The notes below the pieces were generated by a model that was not told the DNA's origin, did not search any database, and saw nothing but the letters and a program-made list of their open reading frames with translations. Both the position numbers and the translations under genes were made by a program. Shown piece by piece: positions 43,311 to 52,053 of a stretch of 64,000 nt of DNA (its first letter is position 1; each line of letters begins with the position of its first letter). Source of the DNA: Streptomyces malaysiense (GTDB lineage Bacteria; Actinomycetota; Actinomycetes; Streptomycetales; Streptomycetaceae); contig NZ_LBDA02000054.1 in assembly GCF_000980885.2 (NCBI RefSeq), positions 1 to 64,000 on the forward strand, read 5' to 3'.

Positions 43311-44527
43311 TGACCGCACCCGCGCGCACCCGTACGTCCGCAGACCTGATCCGTGCGGAGGAACCGGTCCTGGCGCACAACTACCACCCGCTGCCGGTGG
43401 TCGTGGCGCGGGCCGAGGGCACCTGGGTGGAGGACGTCGAGGGCCGTCGCTATCTGGACATGCTCTCGGGGTACTCGGCGCTCAATTTCGGCCATCGTCA
43501 CCCGGCGCTGATCGAGGCCGCCCATCGCCAGCTGGACCAGCTGACCCTCACCTCCCGGGCGTTCCACAACGACCGGCTCGCCGAGTTCGCCGAGCGGCTC
43601 GCCGCGTTGACCGGCCTGGACATGGTGCTGCCGATGAACACGGGCGCCGAGGCGGTGGAGAGCGGCATCAAGGTGGCCCGCAAGTGGGCCTACGACGTCA
43701 AGGGCGTCCCCGCCGACCGGGCCACGATCGTGGTCGCGGCGGACAACTTCCACGGCCGTACGACGACGATCGTCAGCTTCTCCACCGACGAGACGGCGCG
43801 GGCGGGCTTCGGCCCGTTCACCCCGGGCTTCAAGATCGTGCCCTACAACGACCTGGCCGCGCTGGAGGAGGCCGTCGACGAGAACACGGCGGCGGTGCTG
43901 ATCGAGCCCATCCAGGGCGAGGCCGGTGTGGTCATCCCGGACGAGGGCTATCTGACGGGCGTGCGCGAGCTGACCCGGCGCGAGGGATGTCTGTTCATCG
44001 CGGACGAGATCCAGTCGGGCCTCGGGCGTACGGGCCGTACGCTCGCCGTCGACCACGAGGACGTGGTGCCGGACGTGCTGCTGCTCGGCAAGGCGCTCGG
44101 CGGCGGCATCGTGCCGGTGTCGGCGGTGGTGGCCCGGCGCGAGGTGCTGGGCGTGCTGCACCCGGGCGAGCACGGCTCGACGTTCGGCGGCAACCCGCTC
44201 GCGGCGGCGGTCGGCATCGCGGTGCTCGAACTGCTGGAGACCGGCGAGTTCCAGCGGCGGGCCGCCGAGCTGGGCGTGATCCTGCGGGACGGGCTGACCG
44301 AGCTGGTGGGCAGGGGGGTGCTGGGCTTCCGCTCCCGCGGGCTGTGGGCGGGCGTCGACATCGACCCGGCGATCGGCACCGGGCGCGAGATCAGCGAGCG
44401 TCTGATGCGGGAGGGTGTCCTGGCGAAGGACACCCACGGCTCCACGATCCGCCTGGCACCGCCGCTGACGATCACGGCGGAGGAGCTGCGGTCCGCACTC
44501 GGGACGCTGGAGCGGGTGCTGGGCTGA
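43310..44527 (+). CDS. rocD: ornithine-oxo-acid transaminase
   Basis: 405 residues, class III PLP aminotransferase. LDMLSGYSALNFGHRHPAL, LPMNTGAEAVESGIKVARKW, FHGRTTTIVSFSTD, LFIADEIQSGLGRTG and PLP lysine K261 in LLLGKALGGGIVPVSA all match ornithine aminotransferase. It makes glutamate semialdehyde from ornithine. Start ATG overlaps the dimethylargininase stop. A short hairpin-like CTCCA-TCCTCGGG-TGGAG at 44546-44563 follows the stop. Confidence 0.95.
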   Translation: MTAPARTRTSADLIRAEEPVLAHNYHPLPVVVARAEGTWVEDVEGRRYLDMLSGYSALNFGHRHPALIEAAHRQLDQLTLTSRAFHNDRLAEFAERLAALTGLDMVLPMNTGAEAVESGIKVARKWAYDVKGVPADRATIVVAADNFHGRTTTIVSFSTDETARAGFGPFTPGFKIVPYNDLAALEEAVDENTAAVLIEPIQGEAGVVIPDEGYLTGVRELTRREGCLFIADEIQSGLGRTGRTLAVDHEDVVPDVLLLGKALGGGIVPVSAVVARREVLGVLHPGEHGSTFGGNPLAAAVGIAVLELLETGEFQRRAAELGVILRDGLTELVGRGVLGFRSRGLWAGVDIDPAIGTGREISERLMREGVLAKDTHGSTIRLAPPLTITAEELRSALGTLERVLG

Positions 44528-44623
44528 GGGCCGGTCCGGGGGGCTCTCCATCCTCGGGTGGAGGGCTCTCCATCGACCCGTGGGTGCTGGTGAGGGCCGG
44601 GGTACGGGGCGCAGCCTTGGTCC

Positions 44624-45277
44624 ATGAACTCGCTGCGTCCGGTACTCGTCACCCTCACCGGTGTCTGCTTCCTGGTCTTCGCCGCCGCCTGGCTGCTCGG
44701 TGCCGCCTACTTCGGCATCAGAGGCCACGGCGGCGTCCGCGGCTGGCTGCGCGCGTCACGCGCTTCGGCGGGACGCCGGGTCCTGCTGATCGCGGGTGTG
44801 GCCCTGTTCCTCCTCCTGGTCCGGCATACCCAGAGCTTCTGGCAGCACCTCCGGTTCTGGCAGCCCGTGCCGGCCCTGCTCGGCGCCCTGCTCGCCCTCG
44901 GCTCCACGGCCCTGCTGCTGTGGGCCCGCTGGGTGCTGGGCACGATGTGGGACAGCGTCCCGAACGTCCGGCAGCACCACGAACTGCGCACGGACGGCCC
45001 GTACCGGCTGGTCCGCCACCCCATCTACACCGGCATCCTCGGCCTGGTCACCGGCTCGATGCTGGCATGCGGCCTCGGTGTCTGGACCGCCTACCTGGCC
45101 GCCGCGGTCCCGTGGCTGCTGCGCCGGGTGCGTACCGAGGACGCCCTGATGGCGGGCGAGTTCGGTGCCGCGTACGACGCCTACCGGTCCCGGGTCCCGG
45201 CCCTCATACCCCGGCTGCGCCCCGCCCGGCCGCAGGCGCGCGGCGTCGGTGACGGCGGGCGTTCCCGGCCGGAGTGA
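44624..45277 (+). CDS. isoprenylcysteine carboxyl methyltransferase-like membrane protein
   Basis: 217 residues with four to five membrane segments and the ICMT/PEMT core ELRTDGPYRLVRHPIYTGIL, which binds S-adenosylmethionine, followed by E-D-A-L-M-A-G-E-F-G-A-A-Y-D-A-Y. Bacterial members methylate lipids, isoprenoids or small molecules; the substrate here is unknown. The C-terminal 25 residues are Arg/Pro-rich. Stands between rocD and an acyltransferase gene. Confidence 0.87.
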   Translation: MNSLRPVLVTLTGVCFLVFAAAWLLGAAYFGIRGHGGVRGWLRASRASAGRRVLLIAGVALFLLLVRHTQSFWQHLRFWQPVPALLGALLALGSTALLLWARWVLGTMWDSVPNVRQHHELRTDGPYRLVRHPIYTGILGLVTGSMLACGLGVWTAYLAAAVPWLLRRVRTEDALMAGEFGAAYDAYRSRVPALIPRLRPARPQARGVGDGGRSRPE

Positions 45278-45374
45278 ATCGCGCCACGCCGTCCGGTCCG
45301 GTTGCCCCCGGGGGAAAGTGGCAGCACGCTGTCCTCGCGGCCGAGCCGAGCCGCCGGAGTGAGGAGCGACCCCC

Positions 45375-46100
45375 TTGTTCTACTACCTGCTCAAGTACGT
45401 ACTGCTGGGTCCCCTGCTCAGGCTGCTCTTCCGGCCCCGGATCGAGGGCCTGGAGAACGTGCCGGAGACGGGCCCCGCGATCATCGCGGGGAACCACCTC
45501 TCCTTCTCCGACCACTTCCTGATGCCGGCGATCCTCAAGCGGCGCATCACCTTCCTCGCCAAGGCCGAGTACTTCACCGGGCCCGGCGTCAAAGGCCGGC
45601 TCACCGCGTTCTTCTTCCGCAGCGCCGGACAGATCCCGGTGGACCGCTCGGGCAAGGAGGCGGGGCAGGCCGCGATCCGCGAGGGCCTCGGGGTGCTGGA
45701 CAAGGGCGAACTGCTCGGCATCTATCCGGAGGGGACGCGCTCGCACGACGGCCGGCTGTACAAGGGCAAGGTCGGGGTCGCCGTGATGGCCCTGAGGGCA
45801 GGTGTCCCGGTGATCCCCTGCGCCATGATCGGCACCTTCGAGGCCCAGCCGCCCGGCAAGACCCTCCCCCGCATCCGCCCCGTCACCATCCGCTTCGGCG
45901 AGCCCCTCGACTTCGCCCGCTTCGCGGGGATGGAGCAGCAGAAGGCTGTCCTGCGGGCAGTCACCGACGAGATCATGTACGCCATCCTGACCCTGTCCGA
46001 GCAGGAGTACGTCGATCAGTACGCCGCCGTCGCCAAGGCCGAGCGGCCCACGGAGAGGAGTGCGAGGGAACACGGTGTCCCGAGGGCACCGCTCGGCTGA
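45375..46100 (+). CDS. lysophospholipid acyltransferase (PlsC-like)
   Basis: 241 residues, TTG start 8 bp after GAGGAG. The NHLSFSD block (H41-x4-D46) is the catalytic motif; FFFRSAGQIPVDRSG and GIYPEGTRSHDGRL are the substrate blocks, and VPVIPCAMIGTFEA completes the PlsC pattern. It acylates 1-acylglycerol 3-phosphate or a related lysolipid at the membrane. The last 20 residues are charged and variable. Convergent with ureD. Confidence 0.9.
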   Translation: MFYYLLKYVLLGPLLRLLFRPRIEGLENVPETGPAIIAGNHLSFSDHFLMPAILKRRITFLAKAEYFTGPGVKGRLTAFFFRSAGQIPVDRSGKEAGQAAIREGLGVLDKGELLGIYPEGTRSHDGRLYKGKVGVAVMALRAGVPVIPCAMIGTFEAQPPGKTLPRIRPVTIRFGEPLDFARFAGMEQQKAVLRAVTDEIMYAILTLSEQEYVDQYAAVAKAERPTERSAREHGVPRAPLG

Positions 46101-46117
46101 CCTCGACCCGGCGTCCG

Positions 46118-46876
46118 TCACCCCAGCAGGGCCCGCCCCTCCTCCAGCACCCGGCGCAGCCGCAGCGCGTCCGGGGCGAGGGCGGTGACCAGGGCGGCGG
46201 GACCGGGCAGCGGCATCAGGGCAGCGTGGTCCCCCAGCATCCGGGGCGCGGGCGGGTGCTCGGCGAACTCCGGCCGGACGACGAGGAGCTGGCCGACGGT
46301 CCGGTGACCCGCGAGGGCGGCGGGGCCGTCCCAGCCGCCGGGGGCACCGGGACCGCAGGACAGCTGCTGGTCCAGGACGGTACGGCCGGCGACACGCAGG
46401 GTGAGGCGGGTGGTGAGCAGGCCGGGGCGCTCCCCCGCCCGGCCGAGCACCTGCTCTTCGCGGAGCACCAGCCGGGCGCCCGCGGCGAGTTCGGCCATGG
46501 TGGTGACGCGCAGATCGCTCCCGGTGGCCGAGATCAGCTGTTCGGGCAGCCAGTGCAGTTCGGCGCCGTCGGCCACGTCGAGCCGGACGTCGTAGCGGGC
46601 CTCGCCGGGGGCCTGGCCCGGCAGGGCGAGAGTGGCGGCGGCGGAGCCGAGGTGCAGCCGGGCGCCCTCCTCCACCCGGGCGTTCAGGGTGAACCGGTCG
46701 CCGCCGAGAGGGCCGCTCATCGCGCCGACGACCACCACCCGGGCCTCGACCCCGTTCCCCCGGGTGCGGCGCGGCGCCAGGGGGCCCGAGCCGTCCAGCA
46801 CGGGCAGCGCGGTACCACCGCGGCCGTCGGCACGGGCCACGATCCGGGCATCGGCCCGGACACCGGTGCGGGTCAT
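46118..46876 (-). CDS. ureD: urease accessory protein UreD
   Basis: 252 residues from ATG 46876 overlapping the ureG stop (ATGA). UreD marks: ARLHLGSAAATLALPG, YDVRLDVADGAELHWLPEQL, and R-L-V-L-R-E-E-Q-V-L-G-R-A-G-E-R-P-G. It is the scaffold that binds apo-urease with UreF and UreG for nickel insertion. Last gene of the operon. A second ATG nine bases upstream is possible but lies inside ureG. Confidence 0.92.
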   Translation of the reverse strand: MTRTGVRADARIVARADGRGGTALPVLDGSGPLAPRRTRGNGVEARVVVVGAMSGPLGGDRFTLNARVEEGARLHLGSAAATLALPGQAPGEARYDVRLDVADGAELHWLPEQLISATGSDLRVTTMAELAAGARLVLREEQVLGRAGERPGLLTTRLTLRVAGRTVLDQQLSCGPGAPGGWDGPAALAGHRTVGQLLVVRPEFAEHPPAPRMLGDHAALMPLPGPAALVTALAPDALRLRRVLEEGRALLG

Positions 46877-47550
46877 GCCGTCCACGCGGCGAGCCGTGCG
46901 CGGACCCAGGCGGCCACCTCGGCGACACCGCTCTCGCCGCGCAGGGACTGGAGCACGACGGGGAGTTCGGCGCGCTGGGCCTTGGCGTCGGCGGCCATCC
47001 GGGCGAGGTCGGAGCCGACATGGGGGGCGAGGTCGGTCTTGTTGACGATCAGCAGGTCGGCGGTGGTGACGCCCGGTCCGCCCTTGCGCGGGATGTCGTC
47101 GCCGCCGGCCACGTCGATGACGAAGATCTGCGCGTCCACAAGACCCCTGGAGAAGGTGGCGGTGAGGTTGTCGCCGCCCGACTCCACCAGGATCAGGTCC
47201 AGCGGGCCGACGGCGTCCTCCAGGTCCTCGACGGCCTCCAGGTTGGCGGAGATGTCGTCCCGGATCGCGGTGTGCGGGCAGGCGCCGGTCTCCACGGCGG
47301 TGATCCGCTCGGGCGGCAGCACGGCCTGGCGCAGCAGGAACTCGGCGTCCTCCCGGGTGTAGATGTCATTGGTGACGACGGCGAGGGACAGCTCGTCCCG
47401 CAGCTCCCGGCAGAGCGCGGCCACGGTGGCGGTCTTCCCCGATCCCACGGGTCCGCCGAGCCCGACCCGCAGGGCACGGCGCGTTCCGTCCGGGCGGTGG
47501 GCGTCGGCGCTCACGGCGGCGGGACCGTGGTGGGTGTGGTCGAGGTGCAT
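46873..47550 (-). CDS. ureG: urease accessory GTPase UreG
   Basis: 225 residues. P-loop GPVGSGKT (33-40); other GTPase and metal motifs are TNDIYTREDAEFLLR, VETGACPHTAIRDDISANLE, ESGGDNLTATFSRGLVD and VNKTDLAPHVG. The C-P-H metal site is present. GTP hydrolysis drives nickel delivery to urease. The N-terminus carries a short His-rich HLDHTHH. It is separated from ureF by 204 bp with a minisatellite, unusual in an otherwise tight operon. Confidence 0.95.
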   Translation of the reverse strand: MHLDHTHHGPAAVSADAHRPDGTRRALRVGLGGPVGSGKTATVAALCRELRDELSLAVVTNDIYTREDAEFLLRQAVLPPERITAVETGACPHTAIRDDISANLEAVEDLEDAVGPLDLILVESGGDNLTATFSRGLVDAQIFVIDVAGGDDIPRKGGPGVTTADLLIVNKTDLAPHVGSDLARMAADAKAQRAELPVVLQSLRGESGVAEVAAWVRARLAAWTA

Positions 47551-47624
47551 GTACGGCTCCTGGAGGCCGGGGGCTGGTGCGGAGGCGGTGGTGCGGGGGC
47601 GGCCGTTCTCCGGCCTGGTGATCC

Positions 47625-47708
47625 GGGGCGGGTGGTTCGGGGCGGGTGGTTCGGGGCGGGTGGTTCGGGGCGGGTGGTTCGGGGCGGGTGGTTCGGGCGG
47701 GAGGTTCC
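47625..47708. repeat. 14-bp minisatellite between ureF and ureG
   Basis: The unit GGGGCGGGTGGTTC occurs five times without change at 47625-47694, with a sixth degenerate copy to 47708. The unit length is not a multiple of three, so it does not encode a repeated peptide. It fills much of the 204-bp gap. Length variation by slippage is likely between strains. The minus-strand transcript would be C-rich here. Confidence 0.92.
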
Positions 47709-47754
47709 GGCTGGTGGCTGGGTCGGATGGAACGGGGAGGTGGCACCGGGAGGT

Positions 47755-48432
47755 TCAGGAGGCGAACAGCCGGGCCGGCCACGCGGCGTGGGCCTCGGCC
47801 ATGATCTCCAGCAGCGGGCCGGACGCCGCGGGCAGCGCCTGCGGCCCTTCCCCGGCCGCCGCTCCCGCCGCCTCGACCGCCGCCCGCGCGACCTCGTCCA
47901 GCTCCGGTGCGAGCCGGGCCAGTACGCCGGTGGCGTCGAAGGGGTCGAGGCTGAGCAGTCGTACGGTCGCGGTCGCCGGTCCGCTCACGCTCTCGTACAG
48001 GGCGCAGTACGCCGCGTCGGGGGCCCCCAGGCCGGCCGCCCGAGCGGTGAGACCGAGGACCACGGGCTGGTGGGCGCCCTTGGGGAACCACCGGGCCAGC
48101 TCGTCGAGTTCGGCGCACGGCCAGCTCGCCCGCGCGGCCCGCAGCAGCTGCCGGCCGAGCCGGCGGGCGGCGAGCCGCAGCGCGGGCGAGGGCGTGCGGG
48201 CGTCCGCCGCCGCGTCCAGCTCCCGGGGGTCCAGGCCGAGTGCGGCCGCCGCCGCGAGCGCGCCCGCGACCAGTCCGGCCGTGTGCAGCCGGCCCCGGCA
48301 GAAGTCCTCCAGGTCGGCGGCGCAGGTGATGCGCCCCGCCTTGACGGCGGCCTCGGCCCCGCCGGAGTGGGCGTGTCCTCCGGCGGGGAAGCGGCCGTCG
48401 GCCAGCACGAGCAGTGCCGCGTGTGTCATCAC
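47755..48432 (-). CDS. ureF: urease accessory protein UreF
   Basis: 225 residues; GTG 48432 or the adjacent ATG 48429 can start it. LLVLADGRFPAGGHAHSGG, AARRLGRQLLRAARASWPCA and VVLGLTARAAGL fit UreF, an all-helical GTPase-modulating protein that forms the UreDFG complex. It follows ureC after about 16 bp. It is slightly shorter than enterobacterial UreF, as usual in actinobacteria. Confidence 0.9.
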   Translation of the reverse strand: MMTHAALLVLADGRFPAGGHAHSGGAEAAVKAGRITCAADLEDFCRGRLHTAGLVAGALAAAAALGLDPRELDAAADARTPSPALRLAARRLGRQLLRAARASWPCAELDELARWFPKGAHQPVVLGLTARAAGLGAPDAAYCALYESVSGPATATVRLLSLDPFDATGVLARLAPELDEVARAAVEAAGAAAGEGPQALPAASGPLLEIMAEAHAAWPARLFAS

Positions 48433-48448
48433 GGTGCCGTCGCCGCCG

Positions 48449-50170
48449 TCAGAAGAGGAAGTAGCGCTGGGCCATGGGCAGTTCGACGGCCGGGCTCGCC
48501 TCGACCAGCTCGCCGTCGATGTGCACGGCGAAGCTGTCGGGATCGATCCGGACGTCGGGCCGGGCGTCGTTCTCCCGCATGTCGGCCTTGGTGACCGCGC
48601 GCGTGGAGTCGATCGCCACGAACCGTTTGCCGAGCCCGAGCCGTTTCGGCAGCCCGTCCTCCAGGGCGAGGGAGGAGACGAAGTTGACGGAGTTGGCGGC
48701 CGGGGCGCGGCCGATCGCGCCGTACATCGGGCGGGGCAGGATCGGCTGCGGGGTGGGGATGGAGGCGTTGGCGTCGCCCATCTGCGCGTAGGCGATCTGT
48801 CCGCCTTTGAGCACGAGGAGCGGCTTCACACCGAAGAAGGCCGGTTCCCACAGCACGAGGTCGGCGAGCTTGCCCTGCTCCACGGAGCCGGTCTCGGTGG
48901 CGAGGCCCTGGGCGAGGGCCGGGTTGATGGTGTACTTGGCGACATAGCGCCGTACCCGGTGGTTGTCCGCCCGGCCGTCACCGGGCAGGGCGCCCCGGCG
49001 CCGCTTCATGACGTGGGCGGTCTGCCAGGTCCGCAGGATCACCTCGCCGACCCGGCCCATGGCCTGGGAGTCGGAGGAGATGATCGAGATCGCGCCGAGG
49101 TCGTGGAGGATGTCCTCCGCGCCGATGGTGGAGGGCCGGATCCTGGACTCGGCGAAGGCGAGGTCCTCGGGGACGGCCGTGTTGAGGTGGTGGCAGACCA
49201 TCAGCATGTCGAGGTGTTCCTCGGCGGTGTTGACGGTGAACGGCCGGGTCGGGTTGGTGGAGCTGGGCAGCACATGGGGCTGGGAGACCACGGTCATGAT
49301 GTCGGGCGCGTGCCCGCCGCCGGCGCCCTCGGTGTGGTAGGAGTGGATGCCCCGGCCGCGGATCGCGGCGAGGGTGTCGCCGACGAACCCGGCCTCGTTC
49401 AACGTGTCGGTGTGGATGGCGACCTGGACGCCCGTGCGGTCGGCGACGGTGAGCGCGGCGTCGATGACGGCGGGGGTGGAGCCCCAGTCCTCGTGCAGTT
49501 TCAGGCCGACGGCGCCGCCGCGGATCTGGGACAGCATCGCGTCGTGGCTGACCGTGTTGCCCTTGCCGAGGAAGCCGATGTTCAGGGGGTAGGACTCCAT
49601 CGCCTCCAGCATCCTGGCGAGGTGCCAGGGGCCGGGCGTGACGGTGGTCGCCTTGGAACCCTCGGCGGGTCCGGTGCCGCCGCCGACCAGGGTGGTGATC
49701 CCGGACGCCAGCGCCTCGTCGGCGACCTGGGGGCAGATGAAGTGGACATGCGCGTCGATGGCGCCGGCCGTGAGGATCCGCCCGTTGCCCGCGATGATCT
49801 CGGTCTCGGGGCCGATCACCAGGTCGGGGTGGACGCCGTCCATGGTGTCGGGGTTGCCGGCCTTGCCGAGAGCGGTGATACGGCCGTCGCGGATGCCGAT
49901 GTCGGCCTTCACGATGCCCCAGTGGTCCACGACGACGGCCCCGGTGATCACGGTGTCGGGGGTGCCTTCGGCGCGGGTGGCGCGGGACTGGCCCATGGAC
50001 TCGCGGATGACCTTGCCGCCGCCGAAGACCGCCTCGTCCCCGGCGCGGCCGGGTCCGCCCGAACGGTCCTCCTCGATCTCGATCAGCAGATCGGTGTCGG
50101 CGAGCCTGATGCGGTCGCCGGTGGTCGGTCCGAACAGGTCGGCGTAGGCGGCGCGGGAGATCTCAGGCAT
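48449..50170 (-). CDS. ureC: urease subunit alpha
   Basis: 573 residues from ATG 50170 (PEISRAAYADLFGPTTGDRI). Nickel ligands are in AIDAHVHFICP (H141, H143) and the carbamylated lysine is K224 in GLKLHEDWG. The flap and catalytic histidines lie in MVCHHLNTAVPEDLAFAESR. It is complete and hydrolyses urea to ammonia and carbamate. The ATG overlaps the end of ureB. No ureE is present, common in actinobacterial urease loci. Confidence 0.97.
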   Translation of the reverse strand: MPEISRAAYADLFGPTTGDRIRLADTDLLIEIEEDRSGGPGRAGDEAVFGGGKVIRESMGQSRATRAEGTPDTVITGAVVVDHWGIVKADIGIRDGRITALGKAGNPDTMDGVHPDLVIGPETEIIAGNGRILTAGAIDAHVHFICPQVADEALASGITTLVGGGTGPAEGSKATTVTPGPWHLARMLEAMESYPLNIGFLGKGNTVSHDAMLSQIRGGAVGLKLHEDWGSTPAVIDAALTVADRTGVQVAIHTDTLNEAGFVGDTLAAIRGRGIHSYHTEGAGGGHAPDIMTVVSQPHVLPSSTNPTRPFTVNTAEEHLDMLMVCHHLNTAVPEDLAFAESRIRPSTIGAEDILHDLGAISIISSDSQAMGRVGEVILRTWQTAHVMKRRRGALPGDGRADNHRVRRYVAKYTINPALAQGLATETGSVEQGKLADLVLWEPAFFGVKPLLVLKGGQIAYAQMGDANASIPTPQPILPRPMYGAIGRAPAANSVNFVSSLALEDGLPKRLGLGKRFVAIDSTRAVTKADMRENDARPDVRIDPDSFAVHIDGELVEASPAVELPMAQRYFLF

Positions 50171-50474
50171 CGAGCGCACCCCCGGTCCCGCCGCGCAGCC
50201 CCGGCACGATCCGGGCGCCGGCGAGGGGGACGAGTTCGACGTCGACGGGGATGCCGGGCTCGAAGCGCACGGAGGTGCCGGCGGCCACGTTCAGCCGCCT
50301 GCCGTGCGCGGCGGCGCGGTCGAACTCCAGGCCGGGGTTGGCCTCGGCGAAGTGGTAGTGGGAGCCGACCTGGACGGGCCGGTCGGCGGCGTTGAGGACG
50401 GTGAGCCGGGTTGTGGGGCGGCCCTCGTTGGCGTGTACGGGGTCGTCGGCGAGCAGGATCTCTCCGGGAATCAT
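50163..50474 (-). CDS. ureB: urease subunit beta
   Basis: 103 residues from ATG 50474: IPGEILLADDPVHANEGR, TVLNAADRPVQVGSHYHFAE, GLEFDRAAAHGRRLNVAAGT and VRFEPGIPVDVELVPLAG. The length is normal for a separate beta subunit. It is 11 bp downstream of ureA and overlaps ureC by eight bases. Confidence 0.96.
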   Translation of the reverse strand: MIPGEILLADDPVHANEGRPTTRLTVLNAADRPVQVGSHYHFAEANPGLEFDRAAAHGRRLNVAAGTSVRFEPGIPVDVELVPLAGARIVPGLRGGTGGALDA

Positions 50475-50485
50475 CGCGGCCCCCC

Positions 50486-50788
50486 TCAGACGATCGGCTC
50501 GTGCACGGTGACGAGCTTGGTGCCGTCCGGGAAGGTCGCCTCGACCTGCACGTCGTGGATCATCTCCGCGATGCCGTCCATGACGTCGTCCCTGGTGAGG
50601 ATCTTGCGTCCGGTGGACATGAGTTCGGCGACGGTGCGGCCGTCGCGCGCGCCCTCCAGGATGTGCGAGGTGATGAGGGCGACCGCCTCGGGGTGGTTGA
50701 GCCGGAGGCCGCGGGCCCTGCGCTTCTCGGCGACGTCGGCCGCCACATGGATGAGCAGCCGCTCTTGCTCGTGCGGGGTCAGTTGCAC
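50486..50788 (-). CDS. ureA: urease subunit gamma
   Basis: 100 residues when started at GTG 50788, giving the canonical MQLTPHEQERLLIHVAADVA start and the family's standard length. A GTG at 50800 would add four residues (M-R-W-D). Conserved LRLNHPEAVALITSHILEGA, DVMDGIAEMIHDVQVEATFP and G-T-K-L-V-T-V-H-E-P-I confirm it. First gene of ureABCFGD; its promoter must lie in the 50789-51028 gap. Confidence 0.95.
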   Translation of the reverse strand: MQLTPHEQERLLIHVAADVAEKRRARGLRLNHPEAVALITSHILEGARDGRTVAELMSTGRKILTRDDVMDGIAEMIHDVQVEATFPDGTKLVTVHEPIV

Positions 50789-51028
50789 GTCCCACCTCAC
50801 AGTCCTCGCTCCGGACCGGGCGGGGTCCGGGTGCCGCAGCCACCGCGACGGGAGTCAGGTGTAACACACGGACGAACAGGGACCGACCGTGATCAATGGG
50901 GGCACAGAAACCCACCGGTGGCATGGATCCGCAGGCTAGTTCGCCGGAGTTTCAACGACGTTAACCAGCCTTTGGGCGGCTCATGACCGCCCTGTGGCAC
51001 CGCCCATATCCGAGGTGTCCGGGGCGGT
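50789..51028 (-). other. urease upstream region
   Basis: 240 bp between ureA and the antitoxin gene. It must hold the ureA promoter. A less GC-rich stretch at 50930-50975 (TAGTTCGCC, TTTCAACGACGTTAACC) is the best candidate for control sites. No toxin-like reading frame is present here. Confidence 0.4.
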
Positions 51029-51331
51029 TCAGGACACGCCCGGCCCCCGGTACTCCGCCGCGATGCCGAAGCGCTGGCGTTCACGCGGAGCGGACGGCAC
51101 CTCGCGCACGGCGGACTCGCGGATGCGGGACACGGAACTGGCCACCTGTTCCCCGCCCGGCTCCTCGGCGGCGTCGAGGGCGTCGAGCCGTGCCAGGTCG
51201 GCGGCCGAGACCAGTGCGGCCAGCGGCTTGCCGTGCCGGGTCACGACGACGCGCTCGCCGCCGTACACCACCCGGTTGATCAGGTCGGCGAGCTCAGCCC
51301 TGGCTTGCGTCACCGGAATCTCGTAGGCCAT
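51029..51331 (-). CDS. Phd/YefM-type antitoxin without an adjacent toxin
   Basis: 100 residues: AYEIPVTQARAELADLINRV, YGGERVVVTRHGKPLAALVS and AADLARLDALDAAEE form the complete Phd/YefM DNA-binding domain. The C-terminal 40 residues, which would wrap a toxin, are present but divergent. No RelE, YoeB or Doc-like gene follows in the 240 bp to ureA, and the divergent neighbour is a ClpP. So it is an orphan antitoxin or a stand-alone regulator. Confidence 0.85.
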   Translation of the reverse strand: MAYEIPVTQARAELADLINRVVYGGERVVVTRHGKPLAALVSAADLARLDALDAAEEPGGEQVASSVSRIRESAVREVPSAPRERQRFGIAAEYRGPGVS

Positions 51332-51350
51332 ACCCCCATCATAACGTCAG

Positions 51351-51374
51351 GTACGTCCTGTACATTCTGTACAG
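51351..51374. promoter_or_regulatory. operator between the antitoxin and clpP genes
   Basis: GTAC occurs three times at exact 9-bp steps (51351, 51360, 51369). Within it CTGTAC-ATTCT-GTACAG (51358-51374) is a perfect 6-bp inverted repeat. The site lies 20-43 bp before the antitoxin ATG and 46 bp before the clpP ATG, so one bound protein could control both. Phd/YefM antitoxins typically bind such short palindromes in their own promoters. Confidence 0.7.
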
Positions 51375-51419
51375 AAATCGGAGATCGCCGGTCTCCGCCG
51401 TGAGGAGGGGTGTGCCCAG

Positions 51420-52046
51420 ATGTACCGACCGTCCGCCCGTTACGTCCTGCCCGAGTTCACCGAGCGCACCGACTTCGGGGAGCGGCGGCTCGATCCCTAC
51501 TCGAAGCTGTTCGAGAACCGGGTCGTCTTCCTCGGGACACCGCTGGACGAGGCGGCGGCCGGTGATGTGATCACCCAGTTCATGCACCTCGAACACCTGG
51601 CCCCGGACCGGGACATCACGCTGTACCTGAACTGCCCCGGCGGCTCGTTCCACGCGATGACGGCGATCTACGACACGATGCAGTACGTCACCTGCGAGGT
51701 GCAGACGTACTGCCTGGGCCAGGCCGCCTCGGTCGGCGCCGTGCTGCTGGCCGCCGGCACCCCCGGCAAGCGGTTCACCCTGCCCGGCGCCCGCGTGGTG
51801 CTCTCCCAGCCCGAACTGCCCGAGCCGGCGCAGGGCCAGCCGAGCGACCTGCTCATCCAGGCCGACGAACTGGTCAGGCTGCGGACCCTGATGGAGGAGA
51901 TGCTGGTCCGGCACACCGGGCGCACCGAGGAGCAGGTGCACCAGGACCTGGAGCGCGATCTCATGCTGGACGCGCCGGGCGCACGGTCGTACGGCCTCGT
52001 GGACGGCGTGGTGCCGAGCCGCCGGGACCTCCCCGGCGAGCGGTGA
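51420..52046 (+). CDS. clpP: ClpP-like protease subunit lacking the catalytic histidine
   Basis: 208 residues. ClpP fold marks are YSKLFENRVVFLGTPLDE, NCPGGSFHAMTAIYDTM and GQAASVGAVLLAAG with nucleophile S104. In the segment that normally reads M-I-H-Q-P, the sequence is VVLSQPEL: S129 replaces the catalytic His. The third-triad Asp is D180 in DLERDLMLDAPGA. The subunit is therefore probably inactive by itself and may form mixed rings with another ClpP. From memory, S. coelicolor places clpP5 beside urease, matching this context. Confidence 0.9.
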   Translation: MYRPSARYVLPEFTERTDFGERRLDPYSKLFENRVVFLGTPLDEAAAGDVITQFMHLEHLAPDRDITLYLNCPGGSFHAMTAIYDTMQYVTCEVQTYCLGQAASVGAVLLAAGTPGKRFTLPGARVVLSQPELPEPAQGQPSDLLIQADELVRLRTLMEEMLVRHTGRTEEQVHQDLERDLMLDAPGARSYGLVDGVVPSRRDLPGER

Positions 52047-52053
52047 ACCGGCC

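Noticed and set aside
47625..47708. CRISPR array
   Set aside because: Units are directly adjacent 14-mers with no spacers, and no cas genes exist in the window.
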